A stretch of DNA of 64,000 nucleotides from Nocardia iowensis (GCF_019222765.1 NZ_CP078145.1:3038001-3102000); one strand, 5' to 3'; counted from the first letter of the stretch, positions 46,491 to 55,764 are shown. A program made the numbers and translations. Notes: a model not told the origin generated them from the sequence alone.

Positions 46491-47687
46491 TCACCACTCC
46501 ACCGGGATGCCGAGAAAACCTTCCAGCAGCGCCCCCTCTTGCCGACGCAGCTCGGTCGCCGGAATCGCCAGCCGCAGCGTCGGGAAGCGGGTGATCAGTC
46601 GGCCGACCGCCGTGGTGAGTTCGGCGCGCGCCAGGCCCGCGCCGATGCAGAAGTGCGGCCCTCGGCTGAGGGTGAGGTGGTCGTTGTCCGTGCGGGTGAT
46701 GTCGAATTCCTCGGGACGTTCGAACACCGCGGGATCGAAGTTCCCGGCGTCCACCGCCGGAATGACGCTGGTCCCCGCCGGAATGGTGTAACCATCCATG
46801 GTGATGTCGGCGGTGACATAGCGCAGCATCGACACCGACGAGCCGACCAGCTTCCACCGCAACGCCTCCTCGACCGCGCCGGGTACCAGGCTGGGATCCT
46901 CGCGCAGCAGGGCTAGCTGATCGGGCCGCGAGAGCAGCAGCGCGACGGTGCCCGCGAGCTGACTCGCGGTCGTCTCGTAGCCGACCAGCAGTAGCAGACG
47001 GCACCACCAGTGCAGTTCATAACCGGTCAGGCGGCCGTCGTCGGCATCGTGCGCGGCGATCATGGCGCTGATCAAGTCGTCGCCCGGTTCGTCGCGCTTG
47101 GCCTCGATCAACGTCGCGATGTACTCGTTCATCTCTCGCATCGCGGCCCCGATCTCCGGACCGCTGAACTGGCTGACCGAGAGGAAGTGCTCGGTCCAGC
47201 CGCGGAAGCGCGCCTCGTCCTGCGCGGGGACGCCGAGCAGTCGGCACAGCACCCGGATCGGCAGCGGAAACGCCAAGGCCTGATTCAGATCCACCGGTCC
47301 GCCGTGCGCTGCCATCGCGTCGAGCAGTTCGTCGACGACCGCACCGATGAACGGTTCCAGTGCCGCCACCCTGGCGGGGCTGAACGCCTGCATGACCAGC
47401 CGCCGCACCCTGGTGTGCTCCGGCGGGTCGGGGTCCAGCTTCGCGTCCTGGAACATGCTGTTGTGCTTGCTGATTCGGGCGGCATCCGGCCGGTTCAGAT
47501 TGCGGCTCACCGCCGGATGCACCAGCAGCGCGCGGATATCGGCGTGCCGGGTGACCAGCACCGCGTCGTCCCCGCTCGGCAGCCGGACCGGAACTATCGG
47601 ACATTCGGACAGTCCGAACAGCTCGCGTGGCGGTTCCAGCGCGGCAGGCCGGGTGAAGGGATAGTGGACGGGGTCTGCGGCGGTCAT
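46491..47687 (-). CDS. cytochrome P450 (P450-2)
   Basis: The protein has 398 residues from ATG 47687, preceded by AGGAAGG. Motifs are LVGYETTASQ in the I-helix, ExxR in EEALRWK and haem loop LSRGPHFCIGAGL, where the usual first Phe is Leu. It is a close paralogue of P450-3 next door, sharing SMLRYxTxD and IPxGTSxIPA, so the pair arose by duplication and may act on neighbouring carbons. The substrate is presumably the polyketide scaffold. Confidence 0.9.
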   Translation of the reverse strand: MTAADPVHYPFTRPAALEPPRELFGLSECPIVPVRLPSGDDAVLVTRHADIRALLVHPAVSRNLNRPDAARISKHNSMFQDAKLDPDPPEHTRVRRLVMQAFSPARVAALEPFIGAVVDELLDAMAAHGGPVDLNQALAFPLPIRVLCRLLGVPAQDEARFRGWTEHFLSVSQFSGPEIGAAMREMNEYIATLIEAKRDEPGDDLISAMIAAHDADDGRLTGYELHWWCRLLLLVGYETTASQLAGTVALLLSRPDQLALLREDPSLVPGAVEEALRWKLVGSSVSMLRYVTADITMDGYTIPAGTSVIPAVDAGNFDPAVFERPEEFDITRTDNDHLTLSRGPHFCIGAGLARAELTTAVGRLITRFPTLRLAIPATELRRQEGALLEGFLGIPVEW

Positions 47688-47704
47688 GTTCGCCTTCCTG
47701 CTGT

Positions 47705-48847
47705 TCACCACCGCACGGGGACCGTGCGGAAGCCCTGGAAGAAATGGTCGTCGACCCGGCCGAGTCGCTCGGCGGGCACCGCGAGCTCCAGCGTGGGGAA
47801 GCGTTCGATCAGCGCGCCGATGCCGAGTTGCAGCTGGGCGCGCGCCAGCGGTGCGCCGGGGCAGAAGTGCCTGCCGACGCTGAAGGTCAGCTGTTGGCCG
47901 TCGCGGCGGGTGAGGTCGATCCGGTCGGGTTCGGCGAATACGCCGGGGTCGTGGTTGGCGCATTCGAGTGCGGGAATGATGCTGGTGCCCTTGGGGATAA
48001 CGCGATCGTCGATGCTGACGTCCTCGGTGGCGTAGCGCAGCATCGACAGCGAGGTACCGACCACCTGGCAGCGCAGCAACTCCTCGACGGCACCGGTGAT
48101 GAGGGTCGGATCGGCGCGCAGCAGCGCCAGTTGGCCGGGGTGGTTCAGCAAGAGCACGACCGCGCCCGCGATCTGGTTCGCCGTGGTCTCATAGCCCGCT
48201 AGCAGCAGCAAGGTGGACCAGAAATGCAGCTCATCCGGGGTGAGGCGACCGTCGTCGGCGTCGGTCACCGTGATCAGCGCGCTGATCAGATCCGAGCCGG
48301 GATCCTGCCGTTTGCGTTCGATGAGCGCGCGCATGTAGTCCCAGGGGGGCCTGCTGGTGTCGCCGAAATGGTGGCGTTCCTGCGCGGGGACACCGAGCAA
48401 TTCGCAGATGACCTGGATCGACAGCGGAAACGCGAAAGCGGTGTTCAGATCGACCGGCTCGGCCGATCCGGTCGCCGCCATCCGATCGAGCAATTCTTCG
48501 GCGATGGCCGCGATGCGCGGTCGCATCGTCTCGACGCGGGCGGCGGTGAATTCACGGGCGATCAGCCGCCGCATTCGGGCGTGCGCGGGCGGCGACATAT
48601 CGACCGGCCGCTGGAACACCTTCTGCGGCCGGGTGGTCATCTTGGCCACGCCGGTTCGGTTGCGGTCCTTGCTGATTCGTGGGTCCGCGAGCAGCGTGCG
48701 GATGGTCTGGTAACGGGTGGCCAGCACCGCCTGATCCCCGCTGGGCAGGGTCACCACCGGAAACGGGTCGCGGTGCGCCAGCCGCAGCGCCTCGGGCTGG
48801 GTCAGGTCGGCGGGCCAGGCGAACGGGTAGGGGCAATCACCGGTCAT
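47705..48847 (-). CDS. cytochrome P450 (P450-3)
   Basis: The protein has 380 residues. Motifs are LAGYETTANQ in the I-helix, ExxR in EELLRCQ and the canonical haem loop FSVGRHFCPGAPLA. ATG 48847 overlaps the O-methyltransferase stop by four bases. It is paralogous to P450-2, 17 bases downstream. Hydroxylation of the polyketide, giving positions for O-methylation or glycosylation, fits its operon. Confidence 0.9.
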   Translation of the reverse strand: MTGDCPYPFAWPADLTQPEALRLAHRDPFPVVTLPSGDQAVLATRYQTIRTLLADPRISKDRNRTGVAKMTTRPQKVFQRPVDMSPPAHARMRRLIAREFTAARVETMRPRIAAIAEELLDRMAATGSAEPVDLNTAFAFPLSIQVICELLGVPAQERHHFGDTSRPPWDYMRALIERKRQDPGSDLISALITVTDADDGRLTPDELHFWSTLLLLAGYETTANQIAGAVVLLLNHPGQLALLRADPTLITGAVEELLRCQVVGTSLSMLRYATEDVSIDDRVIPKGTSIIPALECANHDPGVFAEPDRIDLTRRDGQQLTFSVGRHFCPGAPLARAQLQLGIGALIERFPTLELAVPAERLGRVDDHFFQGFRTVPVRW

Positions 48848-49884
48848 CGCCGCTGCCTCGCTACCGGTTCGGCCTCGATCAGCCAGTGCGGCGGCGCGGT
48901 GCGGGTGGCACCGACGAGTTGGAAGTCGGCCTGTGCGAACAGTTCTCGCCATTCGTCGAGGTCGCGTTCCTTACCGCCGAGGCTGACCGCCATGGCGATA
49001 TCCATCGCCTTGCTGAAGTGCCATTCGCCCGGTCCGGGCACCACCGCCTCGACCACGAAAACCCGCGCGTCCTCGTCGATTACGGCGCGAATACCGCGCA
49101 AGATGCGCAGCGCGTCGGCATCGTTCCAGTCGTGCAGGATCGCCTTGAGCAGGTAGGCATCCGCCCCCGGCGGCACACTCTCGAAGAAGTCGCCGACCAC
49201 GCAGTCCACCCGGTCGCGCACCCCGAATTCGGTCAGCACCGGCTCGGCGCCACGGATCGCGGATTCGGTATCGAAGAGCAGACCACGCTGCTGCGGATTG
49301 GCGGCCAGGATCGCCGACAGCAGCCTGCCCTGCCCGCCGCCGATATCGGCGATCGTCGCGAACCTGCTGAAGTCGTAGCCAGCGGCCACTTCCGGCGCGC
49401 GATTGCTCACCCCGGTCATCGCCCGATGGAAGACCTCCGCGTATTCCGGACTGTCCGCCATGTAGTCGAACCAGCCGCGTCCGCCGCGCAGGGCCGGGCC
49501 CGCGGGTTTGCCGGTGCGCAGCGTATCGGCGGCGTAGGCGAAGCAGTTCCAGACACTTTCCTCGCCGTAGAGGTAGGCCAGGTACCGCAGCGAGCCGTCT
49601 ACGTCCGAGCGCAGTAGCGCACCGGTTTCGGTGAGTTCGAACGACTTGTCCGGATGCTCGGTGAACACGCCGACCGCCGCCGCGGTGCGCAGGAAGCGGT
49701 AGAGCATGTCCGGGTCGGTCCCGGTGGCCGTGGCCAGCGCGGTCACCGGTTGCGGGCCATCGGTGAGGTGATCGGCGATGCCGATTCGGGCCAGCGTGCA
49801 GATGGTCGCGGAGATCATCTTTCCGGCCAGCAATCCGAGGAGCTGTTGCTGGGCCTGCCCACCCGTGGTGGTCTCGGTCGACAT
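48844..49884 (-). CDS. polyketide O-methyltransferase (winged-helix, class I SAM)
   Basis: The protein has 346 residues of the plant/bacterial O-methyltransferase family 2 (DnrK/TcmO type). The N-terminal dimerisation winged helix covers residues 1 to about 105. SAM motif I is ADIGGGQGRLLSAIL and the catalytic region is LLKAILHDWNDADALRILR with the probable general-base His. It starts the operon that continues with both P450s, GT-b and PPOX, and is divergent from the main PKS operon. O-methylation of a phenolic hydroxyl is the expected reaction. Confidence 0.9.
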   Translation of the reverse strand: MSTETTTGGQAQQQLLGLLAGKMISATICTLARIGIADHLTDGPQPVTALATATGTDPDMLYRFLRTAAAVGVFTEHPDKSFELTETGALLRSDVDGSLRYLAYLYGEESVWNCFAYAADTLRTGKPAGPALRGGRGWFDYMADSPEYAEVFHRAMTGVSNRAPEVAAGYDFSRFATIADIGGGQGRLLSAILAANPQQRGLLFDTESAIRGAEPVLTEFGVRDRVDCVVGDFFESVPPGADAYLLKAILHDWNDADALRILRGIRAVIDEDARVFVVEAVVPGPGEWHFSKAMDIAMAVSLGGKERDLDEWRELFAQADFQLVGATRTAPPHWLIEAEPVARQRR

Positions 49885-49887
49885 GCG

Positions 49888-49920
49888 AGCGATCGTCGGT
49901 TCGCGCGCTCCACGATCGCT
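49888..49920. promoter_or_regulatory. inverted repeat in the divergent OMT / PKS promoter region
   Basis: AGCGATCG (49888-49895) and CGATCGCT (49913-49920) are perfect complements, four bases upstream of the OMT start. No ribosome site is visible for that gene, so the repeat is either an operator or an RNA hairpin limiting translation. Confidence 0.4.
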
Positions 49921-50034
49921 GGAGCAGCTCTCGACCTGCTGTCTTCGATCGAGTCCACAGTGCGGCTCGATCAGGAAGTGACAGAGTCCGGCGAATCTCA
50001 TTGGGGGCGTTGAGCAACGTGAGGAGAAGCGAAG

Positions 50035-50358
50035 ATGTCGGAGCTCAGTCTGATCGTGGCGCGGATGCGGCCAGGGGACAGCGAGCGGGTCGCCGAGCTG
50101 TTCGCGCGTTCGGACGAGACCGAACTGCCGCATCTGGTCGGGGTGCGGCGGCGCACGTTGTTCGCTTTCCACGACCTGTATTTCCATCTGATCGAGGCCG
50201 ACGCGGCGGTGGCGGGCCGGGTCGCCGAGGTGCGGGACCATCCGCTGTTCCGGGAGATCAACGACGGTCTGCTGCCGTTCATCGAGCCCTATTCGCCGAG
50301 CTGGCGCAGTCCGGCCGACGCGATGGCCCGGCCGTTCTATCAGTGGACGCGGCCGTGA
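50035..50358 (+). CDS. TcmI-family polyketide cyclase
   Basis: The protein has 107 residues, a normal TcmI length. The start MSELSLIVARMRPGDSERVA and the RTLFAFHDLYFHLIEAD and HPLFREINDGLLPFI stretches are typical of the dimeric alpha-beta barrel cyclases that close the last rings of tetracenomycin-type and pentangular polyketides. ATG 50035 follows GAGGAGA. It is the first gene of the plus-strand PKS operon and overlaps the cupin gene by four bases (GTGA). Confidence 0.9.
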   Translation: MSELSLIVARMRPGDSERVAELFARSDETELPHLVGVRRRTLFAFHDLYFHLIEADAAVAGRVAEVRDHPLFREINDGLLPFIEPYSPSWRSPADAMARPFYQWTRP

Positions 50359-50765
50359 CGCGGGTGGTGGCGGCGGCCGCGGTCGAGCCGAATCGGCGGC
50401 GCGGCGGCGACCTGCGCGTGCTGCTCAGCCCGCGCACGGTCGAGTCGACATCCGGATTTCTGGGTGTGTTGCGGCTGGCGCCGGACGAGTTCGTCAGCGA
50501 GCACTACCACCCGTATTCGGAGGAGTTCCTCTACGTCGTCTCGGGTTCGCTGACGGTGCTGTTGGACGGCGAGCCGCTCGAAGTCGCCACGGGCAGTGGG
50601 ATTTTCGTGCCGATCGGGGTGCGGCATCGGGTGGAGAACCGGGGTACGGTGCCCGCGGAAGCGGTATTCCAGCTCGGGCCGCTGGCGCCGGAGCCCGCGC
50701 TCGGCCACGTCGATACCGAGCCGCTACCCGATCCGGACGCCGCCCAGCCGCAGGTGACCGGATAA
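50355..50765 (+). CDS. cupin-fold polyketide cyclase/oxygenase helper (TcmJ type)
   Basis: The protein has 136 residues. Cupin motif 1 is EHYHPYSEEFLYVVSGSL with the His-His-Glu metal ligands; motif 2 has the His in PIGVRHRVEN. Such cupins occur in most tetracenomycin and pentangular clusters, where they assist cyclisation. GTG 50355 overlaps the TcmI stop. Two bases separate its stop from the KS-alpha start. Confidence 0.87.
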   Translation: MTRVVAAAAVEPNRRRGGDLRVLLSPRTVESTSGFLGVLRLAPDEFVSEHYHPYSEEFLYVVSGSLTVLLDGEPLEVATGSGIFVPIGVRHRVENRGTVPAEAVFQLGPLAPEPALGHVDTEPLPDPDAAQPQVTG

Positions 50766-50767
50766 CC

Positions 50768-52033
50768 ATGGACGCGCGCACGCCGGTGATCACCGGAGTC
50801 GGGGTGGTGGCGCCCGGCGGTGTCGGCAGCAAAGACTTCTGGCAGCTACTGGTCGACGGACGCACCGCGACCCGGCCGATCACCCTCTTCGACGCGTCGG
50901 CCTTCCGGTCGCGGATCGCGGCCGAGGTCGATTTCGATCCCGCCGCCAACGGCCTGGACCGGCGTCAGGCCGCCGAACTGGACCGGATGACCCAGTTCGC
51001 GCTGGTCAGCGCTGCGGAGGCGATCTCGGACAGCGGCATCGAGCTGTCCGAATGCGGCGCGGAAACCGCGGTGGTGATCGGCAGCGCGGTGGGCGCGACC
51101 ACCAGCCTGGAGCACGAATTCGTGAACATCAGCGGGTCCGGCGCGCGCTGGCTGGTCGACGCCGCGGCGCTGTCCGCGCACGCCTACACCTATCTCGTGC
51201 CGTCCGCCACGGTCGCCGAGGTGGCCCGGACCCTCGGCGCGGGCGGGCCGTGCGCGATGATCTCCACCGGCTGCACCGCGGGCATCGATGCGGTGGCGCA
51301 CGCGGCCGAATTGCTCAGGGAGGGGTCGGCCGAGGTGGCCGTGGTCGGTGCGACCGAGGCGCCGATTTCGCCGATCTCCTCGGCGTCCTTCGACGCCATC
51401 CTGGCGACCACCGCCGACGACTCCGATCCCGCCGGCGCCTCGCGCCCGTTCGATCGCAGGCGCAGCGGTTTCGTCCTCGCCGAGGGCGCGGCGATGTTCG
51501 TGCTGGAGACCGCCGAACGGGCGCGGCGGCGCGGCGCGGACATCTATTGCGCCGTGGCCGGTGAAGGCCGCCAGGCCAACGCATTTCATATGACCGGGTT
51601 GCGTCCGGACGGGCTGGAGCTGTCCGGGGCCATCCGCGCAGCCCTGGACCGGGCTCGGCTCGACCCGACCGCCATCGACTACGTGAGTGCGCACGGATCA
51701 GGCACTCAGCAGAACGATCGGCACGAAACCATGGCGTTGAAGCGAGCGCTCGGCCCGCACGCGTATCGGGTGCCGGTGAGTTCGATCAAATCGATGGTCG
51801 GACATTCGCTCGGTGCGATCGGCTCGATCGAAATCGCCGCGTGCGCTTTGGCTTTGCGTCATCAGGTGGTGCCGCCGACCGCGAATCTGTACGAGCCGGA
51901 TCCGTTCTGCGATCTCGATTATGTGCCGCGGACCGCGCGCGATGCGTCGCTGCGGACGGTGCTGACGGTCGGCAGCGGTTTCGGCGGGTTCCAGTCCGCG
52001 ATGGTGCTGGCCGAAGTAGGAGCCGTGCGATGA
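50768..52033 (+). CDS. type II PKS ketosynthase, alpha subunit
   Basis: The protein has 421 residues. The active-site Cys169 lies in MISTGCTAGIDAV, the His residues in SAHGSGTQQNDRHE and SMVGHSLGAIG, completing the Cys-His-His triad. It forms a heterodimer with the chain length factor encoded next and carries out iterative decarboxylative condensation of malonyl-ACP. Its stop overlaps the CLF start (ATGA). It is an unambiguous aromatic-PKS ketosynthase; TGCTAGID is a slight variant of the common TGCTSGLD. Confidence 0.95.
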   Translation: MDARTPVITGVGVVAPGGVGSKDFWQLLVDGRTATRPITLFDASAFRSRIAAEVDFDPAANGLDRRQAAELDRMTQFALVSAAEAISDSGIELSECGAETAVVIGSAVGATTSLEHEFVNISGSGARWLVDAAALSAHAYTYLVPSATVAEVARTLGAGGPCAMISTGCTAGIDAVAHAAELLREGSAEVAVVGATEAPISPISSASFDAILATTADDSDPAGASRPFDRRRSGFVLAEGAAMFVLETAERARRRGADIYCAVAGEGRQANAFHMTGLRPDGLELSGAIRAALDRARLDPTAIDYVSAHGSGTQQNDRHETMALKRALGPHAYRVPVSSIKSMVGHSLGAIGSIEIAACALALRHQVVPPTANLYEPDPFCDLDYVPRTARDASLRTVLTVGSGFGGFQSAMVLAEVGAVR

Positions 52034-53268
52034 GTATCGATGTGGCCGATGTGCGCTCGAAAACCGTCGAGGCGGTGGTGACCGGGATCGGTATCGTCGC
52101 TCCGACCGGTGTCGGTGCGGACGCGCATTGGCGGGCGTGCCTATCCGGCGTGCGCGGAATTCGGGTAAACGAGCAGTACCGCGACAGCGGGTACCTCAGC
52201 ATTCTCCACGCTCCGGTTCCCGAGTTCGTTGCCGCCGAACATATCCCGCGCCGGTTGACGGTACAGACCGATCGGTGGACCTGGTTCGGTCTCGCCGCGA
52301 CGGCATCGGCCATCGCCGACGCCGGGGTGGACCCGGCGGGCCTGCCCGCAGAATCTATCGGCGTGGTGACCGGAAGTTCCTCCGGCGGAAACGAATTCGG
52401 CCAGCGCGAGATCGCGAACCTGTGGGCTTCGGGCCCGGCGGAGGTGAGTGCGTACCAATCGATCGCCTGGTTCTACGCGGCGACGACCGGGCAGGTGTCG
52501 ATTCGCAATGGCGCGAAGGGCCCGTGTTCGGTCGTGCTGACCGAGCAGGCGGCGGGTCTGGACGCGCTGGCGCAGGCGCGTCGGGAGGTGCGCCGCGGCG
52601 CCGGGTTGATGCTCGCGGGCGGCACCGAGGCCCCGCTGTCGCCCTACGCCTATTCCTGCCAGATCGCGGGTGGGTTACTCAGTGCGGCAACCGATCCCAC
52701 TCGCGGCTATCTGCCTTTCGACGCTGGCGCAAGCGGTTTCGTACCCGGGGAGGGCGGCGCGATGTTCACCGTCGAGGCCGCCGACGAAGTCACCGCCCGC
52801 GGCGGCGTCGGCTACGGCAGGATCGCCGGATACGCGGCGGGTTTCGATGCGGCCCCGACGACCGGGGCCGGTCTGCGCCGTGTCCTGGTGCGCGCCATGG
52901 CCGATGCGGGCTGCGCCCCGGGCGAGGTGGGTGTCGTCTTCGCCGACGCGATGGCTGTTCCGGAGCTGGACGCCGCCGAGGCGGCGGCCATCTCCGCGGT
53001 CTTCGGTCCGCGCGCGGTGCCGGTGACCGCACCGAAGGCGTTGACCGGTCGGCTGTACGCGGGCGGTTCGGCCCTCGACATCGCCACCGCCCTGCTGGCC
53101 TTGCGCCATCAGACGATCCCGCCGACACCGGGCGAGATCACTTCGGCCTATCCGGAATTGGATCTGGTCATCGGCAGCTCACGGTCGCGACCGCTGCGGT
53201 ATGCGGTGGTGCTCGCTCGCGGGCACGGCGGATTCAACTCCGCGATGGTATTGGCCGCGACGTCATGA
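52030..53268 (+). CDS. type II PKS chain length factor (KS-beta)
   Basis: The protein has 412 residues. The active-site Cys is replaced by Gln in VVLTEQAAGLDAL, the hallmark of chain length factors. It pairs with KS-alpha and controls the number of extension cycles through the size of its cavity; the number cannot be read by eye. ATG 52030 overlaps the KS-alpha stop, and the next gene follows at once. Confidence 0.95.
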   Translation: MSIDVADVRSKTVEAVVTGIGIVAPTGVGADAHWRACLSGVRGIRVNEQYRDSGYLSILHAPVPEFVAAEHIPRRLTVQTDRWTWFGLAATASAIADAGVDPAGLPAESIGVVTGSSSGGNEFGQREIANLWASGPAEVSAYQSIAWFYAATTGQVSIRNGAKGPCSVVLTEQAAGLDALAQARREVRRGAGLMLAGGTEAPLSPYAYSCQIAGGLLSAATDPTRGYLPFDAGASGFVPGEGGAMFTVEAADEVTARGGVGYGRIAGYAAGFDAAPTTGAGLRRVLVRAMADAGCAPGEVGVVFADAMAVPELDAAEAAAISAVFGPRAVPVTAPKALTGRLYAGGSALDIATALLALRHQTIPPTPGEITSAYPELDLVIGSSRSRPLRYAVVLARGHGGFNSAMVLAATS

Positions 53269-53315
53269 ACGCCTCGGCCGCAACGTTCGAATTTCGCGCA
53301 ACAGGAGGGACAGCG

Positions 53316-53642
53316 ATGGCTGAGTTCACGATCGAGGATCTGCGACCGATTCTGGTCCAAGCCTTCGGCGAACCGGACGAGGAACTCGGTGTCGCCGGTG
53401 ACATCACCGCCATCGAATTCGAGGAGCTGGGCCTGGATTCGCTGGCGTTGATCGAGACGCAGGCGCTCATCAGGCGGCAATTCGGCGTTCGACTGGAGGA
53501 CGGGCAGATCACCGGGACCAGCACACCGGCCGAGCTGATCGCCGCGGTCAACGCCCTGCTCGCGGAGGCTCCACTGGCGGCACTGACCAGTACGTCGACG
53601 CCACTGGTTCAGCGCGGCAACAACCCGGTGCCGCAGTCATGA
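53316..53642 (+). CDS. type II PKS acyl carrier protein
   Basis: The protein has 108 residues from ATG 53316, six bases after AGGAGGG; the in-frame ATG 53265 overlaps the CLF stop but lacks such a site. MAEFTIEDLRPIL is the typical ACP start and the phosphopantetheine Ser is in ELGLDSLALIE. The C-terminus is about 20 residues longer than a minimal ACP (LAALTSTSTPLVQRGNN). It completes the minimal PKS. It overlaps the aromatase/cyclase gene by four bases. Confidence 0.95.
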   Translation: MAEFTIEDLRPILVQAFGEPDEELGVAGDITAIEFEELGLDSLALIETQALIRRQFGVRLEDGQITGTSTPAELIAAVNALLAEAPLAALTSTSTPLVQRGNNPVPQS

Positions 53643-54154
53643 CCGGCGTCGATGCCGAGATCGGCACGGTTTTCGCGCACGCGGCCAGCGGTGGCCTGGT
53701 GACCGAGAACGCGGTGGTGATCAACGCCCCGCTCGATCGGGTCTGGGCCGATACCAACGACGTGTCCGCGTGGCCCGGGTTGTTCAGCGAGTACGCCGCC
53801 GTCGAAATACTCGATGAGCGACCGGATTACGTGCGCTTCCGGCTGACCATGCACCCGGACGCGAACGGCGCCGTCTGGAGCTGGGTGTCCGAACGGCGCC
53901 TCGATCCCGAGGGTCGGGTGGTGCATGCCAGGCGCGTGGAGACCGGCCCCTTCGAATTCATGTACCTGCGTTGGGAATATACGCCCGAGGCGGAGGGCGT
54001 GCGGATGCGCTGGCAGCAGCGCTTCCGGCTGAAGCCGACCGCACCGGTCACCGACGAGCAGATGGCCGAGCGGATCAACACCAACACGCCGCGGGAAATG
54101 AGCCGGATCAAGCAGATCCTGGAGGCGCGCCATGCCGCGGACGGAGCGGGCTGA
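53639..54154 (+). CDS. polyketide aromatase/cyclase, single SRPBCC domain (TcmN/WhiE type)
   Basis: The protein has 171 residues with one SRPBCC/Bet v1 domain. VINAPLDRVWADTNDVSAWP, LFSEYAAVEIL and TGPFEFMYLRWEYTPE are typical of monodomain aromatase/cyclases that set the first ring regiochemistry. Monodomain members usually act on unreduced or late-reduced chains in TcmN- and pentangular-type systems, whereas C9-reduced pathways carry didomain versions. It overlaps ACP upstream and the next gene by one base. Confidence 0.92.
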   Translation: MTGVDAEIGTVFAHAASGGLVTENAVVINAPLDRVWADTNDVSAWPGLFSEYAAVEILDERPDYVRFRLTMHPDANGAVWSWVSERRLDPEGRVVHARRVETGPFEFMYLRWEYTPEAEGVRMRWQQRFRLKPTAPVTDEQMAERINTNTPREMSRIKQILEARHAADGAG

Positions 54155-54633
54155 TGCCAACGGGTGCGGCGGGGCCGGTGCTTGCGGCGGTCGGGATCGC
54201 CGCCAACGGGCTGGCGACCGGGATCATGCTGGCCACGGTGATCGGTGTCGCGCCCTACCAGGGCGTGCAGTCCTACCGGGAATACGTTGCGGGAGTGCGG
54301 TTCATGTGGCCGCGCTTCGATCCGATCATGCCAGCGCTGAATCTCACCGCATTGCTGGTGTACCTGGTGCTCGCGATCCTGGTCGCCGATTCCGGCCCGG
54401 TCCGGATCGGCTTCGGGCTCGCGGCGGTGCTGCTGGCCGGGACCGTGCTCATCTCGGTGACCAAGAACCTGCCGGTGAATCGCTATGTGGCGAGCCTGGA
54501 TCCGGATCATCCGCCCGCCGACTGGTCCGACCGGGATCCGCGCGGGCACTGGCGGCGCTGGAATGTCGTGCGCACCGGGTCGGCATCGACCGCCTTCGTC
54601 ATCGCGGTGCTGACCACCGCCTTCGCTGGGTGA
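54154..54633 (+). CDS. DUF1772 anthrone oxygenase-like membrane protein
   Basis: The protein has 159 residues with four hydrophobic segments (AAVGIAANGLATGIMLATVIG; MPALNLTALLVYLVLAILV; FGLAAVLLAGTVLIS; ASTAFVIAVLTTAFAG). NLPVN and the RGHWRRWNVVRTGSA stretch are the DUF1772 signature. Some members are anthrone oxygenases in fungal and bacterial aromatic polyketide pathways, which would give the quinone ring. It overlaps the cyclase gene by one base (TGATG). Confidence 0.8.
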   Translation: MPTGAAGPVLAAVGIAANGLATGIMLATVIGVAPYQGVQSYREYVAGVRFMWPRFDPIMPALNLTALLVYLVLAILVADSGPVRIGFGLAAVLLAGTVLISVTKNLPVNRYVASLDPDHPPADWSDRDPRGHWRRWNVVRTGSASTAFVIAVLTTAFAG

Positions 54634-54664
54634 ATCCAGCTCGAGAGCAAGAGGAGTCGAGATC

Positions 54665-55393
54665 ATGAATGCGCTGGCGAACAAGACGGCACTGGTGACC
54701 GGCGGGGTACGCGGCATCGGCGCGTCGATCACCCGGACGCTGGCCGAGGCCGGTGCGCAGGTGATCGCCTGCTATCACACCCCCGGCGACCACATCGACG
54801 TGCTGGAGAAGGAACTCGCCACGATCGGCGGCGAGCACCACCTGGTGCTGACCGATGTGACCGACCCGGATCAGGTGATCGCCTTGGCGCAGACCTGCCG
54901 GGAACGCTTCGGCAAGCTCGATGTGGTGGTCAACAACGCGGGCGCGATCAGCCATGTGCCGTTCGCGGAATTGCCACTGGCCGAATGGCATCGGGTCATC
55001 GATACCGGGTTGACCGCCGCGTTCCACGTGACCCAGCAGGTGCTGCCGTTGCTGGACCGCGGCGCGTCGGTGATCAATATCGGTTCCCGGGTCGCCACGG
55101 TCGGCATTCCGCTGCGCGCGCACTACACCGCCGCCAAGGCCGGATTGATCGGACTGACCCGGTCATTGGCGAAAGAGCTAGGTCCCCAGGGTATTCGGGT
55201 GAATCTGGTCGCCCCCGGAGTCACCGCGACGGAGGTGGAACTGCCCGCCGAGGTGATCGCTCGATACGAGGGGATGACCTCGCTGCGCAGGCTGGGCGCG
55301 ACCGCCGATATCGCCGCCGTCGTCGCCTTCCTGGCCGGCGACGGGGCCGCGTACGTCACCGGCGAAACCATTCACGTCGACGGAGGTATCTGA
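54665..55393 (+). CDS. polyketide ketoreductase, SDR family
   Basis: The protein has 242 residues. The NADP site is TALVTGGVRGIGASI, and the catalytic residues are Ser in INIGSRVATVG and Tyr/Lys in HYTAAKAG. It resembles FabG-type reductases such as PdmG of pradimicin synthesis rather than ActIII; this distinction is by eye and tentative. In pentangular pathways this enzyme acts late (C19) on a partly cyclised chain. A ribosome site AGGAG lies about ten bases before ATG 54665. Its stop overlaps the next start. Confidence 0.88.
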   Translation: MNALANKTALVTGGVRGIGASITRTLAEAGAQVIACYHTPGDHIDVLEKELATIGGEHHLVLTDVTDPDQVIALAQTCRERFGKLDVVVNNAGAISHVPFAELPLAEWHRVIDTGLTAAFHVTQQVLPLLDRGASVINIGSRVATVGIPLRAHYTAAKAGLIGLTRSLAKELGPQGIRVNLVAPGVTATEVELPAEVIARYEGMTSLRRLGATADIAAVVAFLAGDGAAYVTGETIHVDGGI

Positions 55394-55764
55394 TGACCGA
55401 GAGCACGGTATTCCGGGTGATGCTGCGGATGGAGGTGAACCCAGGGCAGGAGGCCGAATTCGAGCGGGCATGGCTCGACGGCGCGTCGATCATCACCGGC
55501 CAGCCCGCCAATCTGGGGCAGTGGCTTTCCCGCAGCACCGAGGAGCAGGCGGTGTACTACATCGTCAGCGATTGGGTGGACGAGGCGTCGTTCCGGACCT
55601 ATGAGCGCAGCGAGGAGCATCTGCACCACCGTTCCCGGCTGCACCCGTATCGGAGCAAGGGGTCGATGGCGGTGGCCACCGTGCTGCACTACCTGACCGG
55701 TGCCGCATCGACAGGAACAGACTCGGCCGGTGCGCAATTCACCCGGCAGCAGGCCTCGGCGTGA
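55393..55764 (+). CDS. antibiotic biosynthesis monooxygenase (ABM fold, copy 1)
   Basis: The protein has 123 residues. FRVMLRMEVNPGQEAEFERAW is the ABM ferredoxin-like start, and YYIVSDWVDEASFRTYERSE the second half. Cofactor-free members such as ActVA-Orf6 and SnoaB oxidise anthrones to quinones; PdmH/PdmI-type members do so in pentangular pathways. It overlaps KR (TGATG) and the second ABM gene by four bases. Confidence 0.85.
   Translation: MTESTVFRVMLRMEVNPGQEAEFERAWLDGASIITGQPANLGQWLSRSTEEQAVYYIVSDWVDEASFRTYERSEEHLHHRSRLHPYRSKGSMAVATVLHYLTGAASTGTDSAGAQFTRQQASA

Noticed and set aside
53265..53315. Longer ACP start at ATG 53265
   Set aside because: It overlaps the CLF stop as ATGA but ATG 53316 has AGGAGGG six bases upstream and gives the standard ACP N-terminus.
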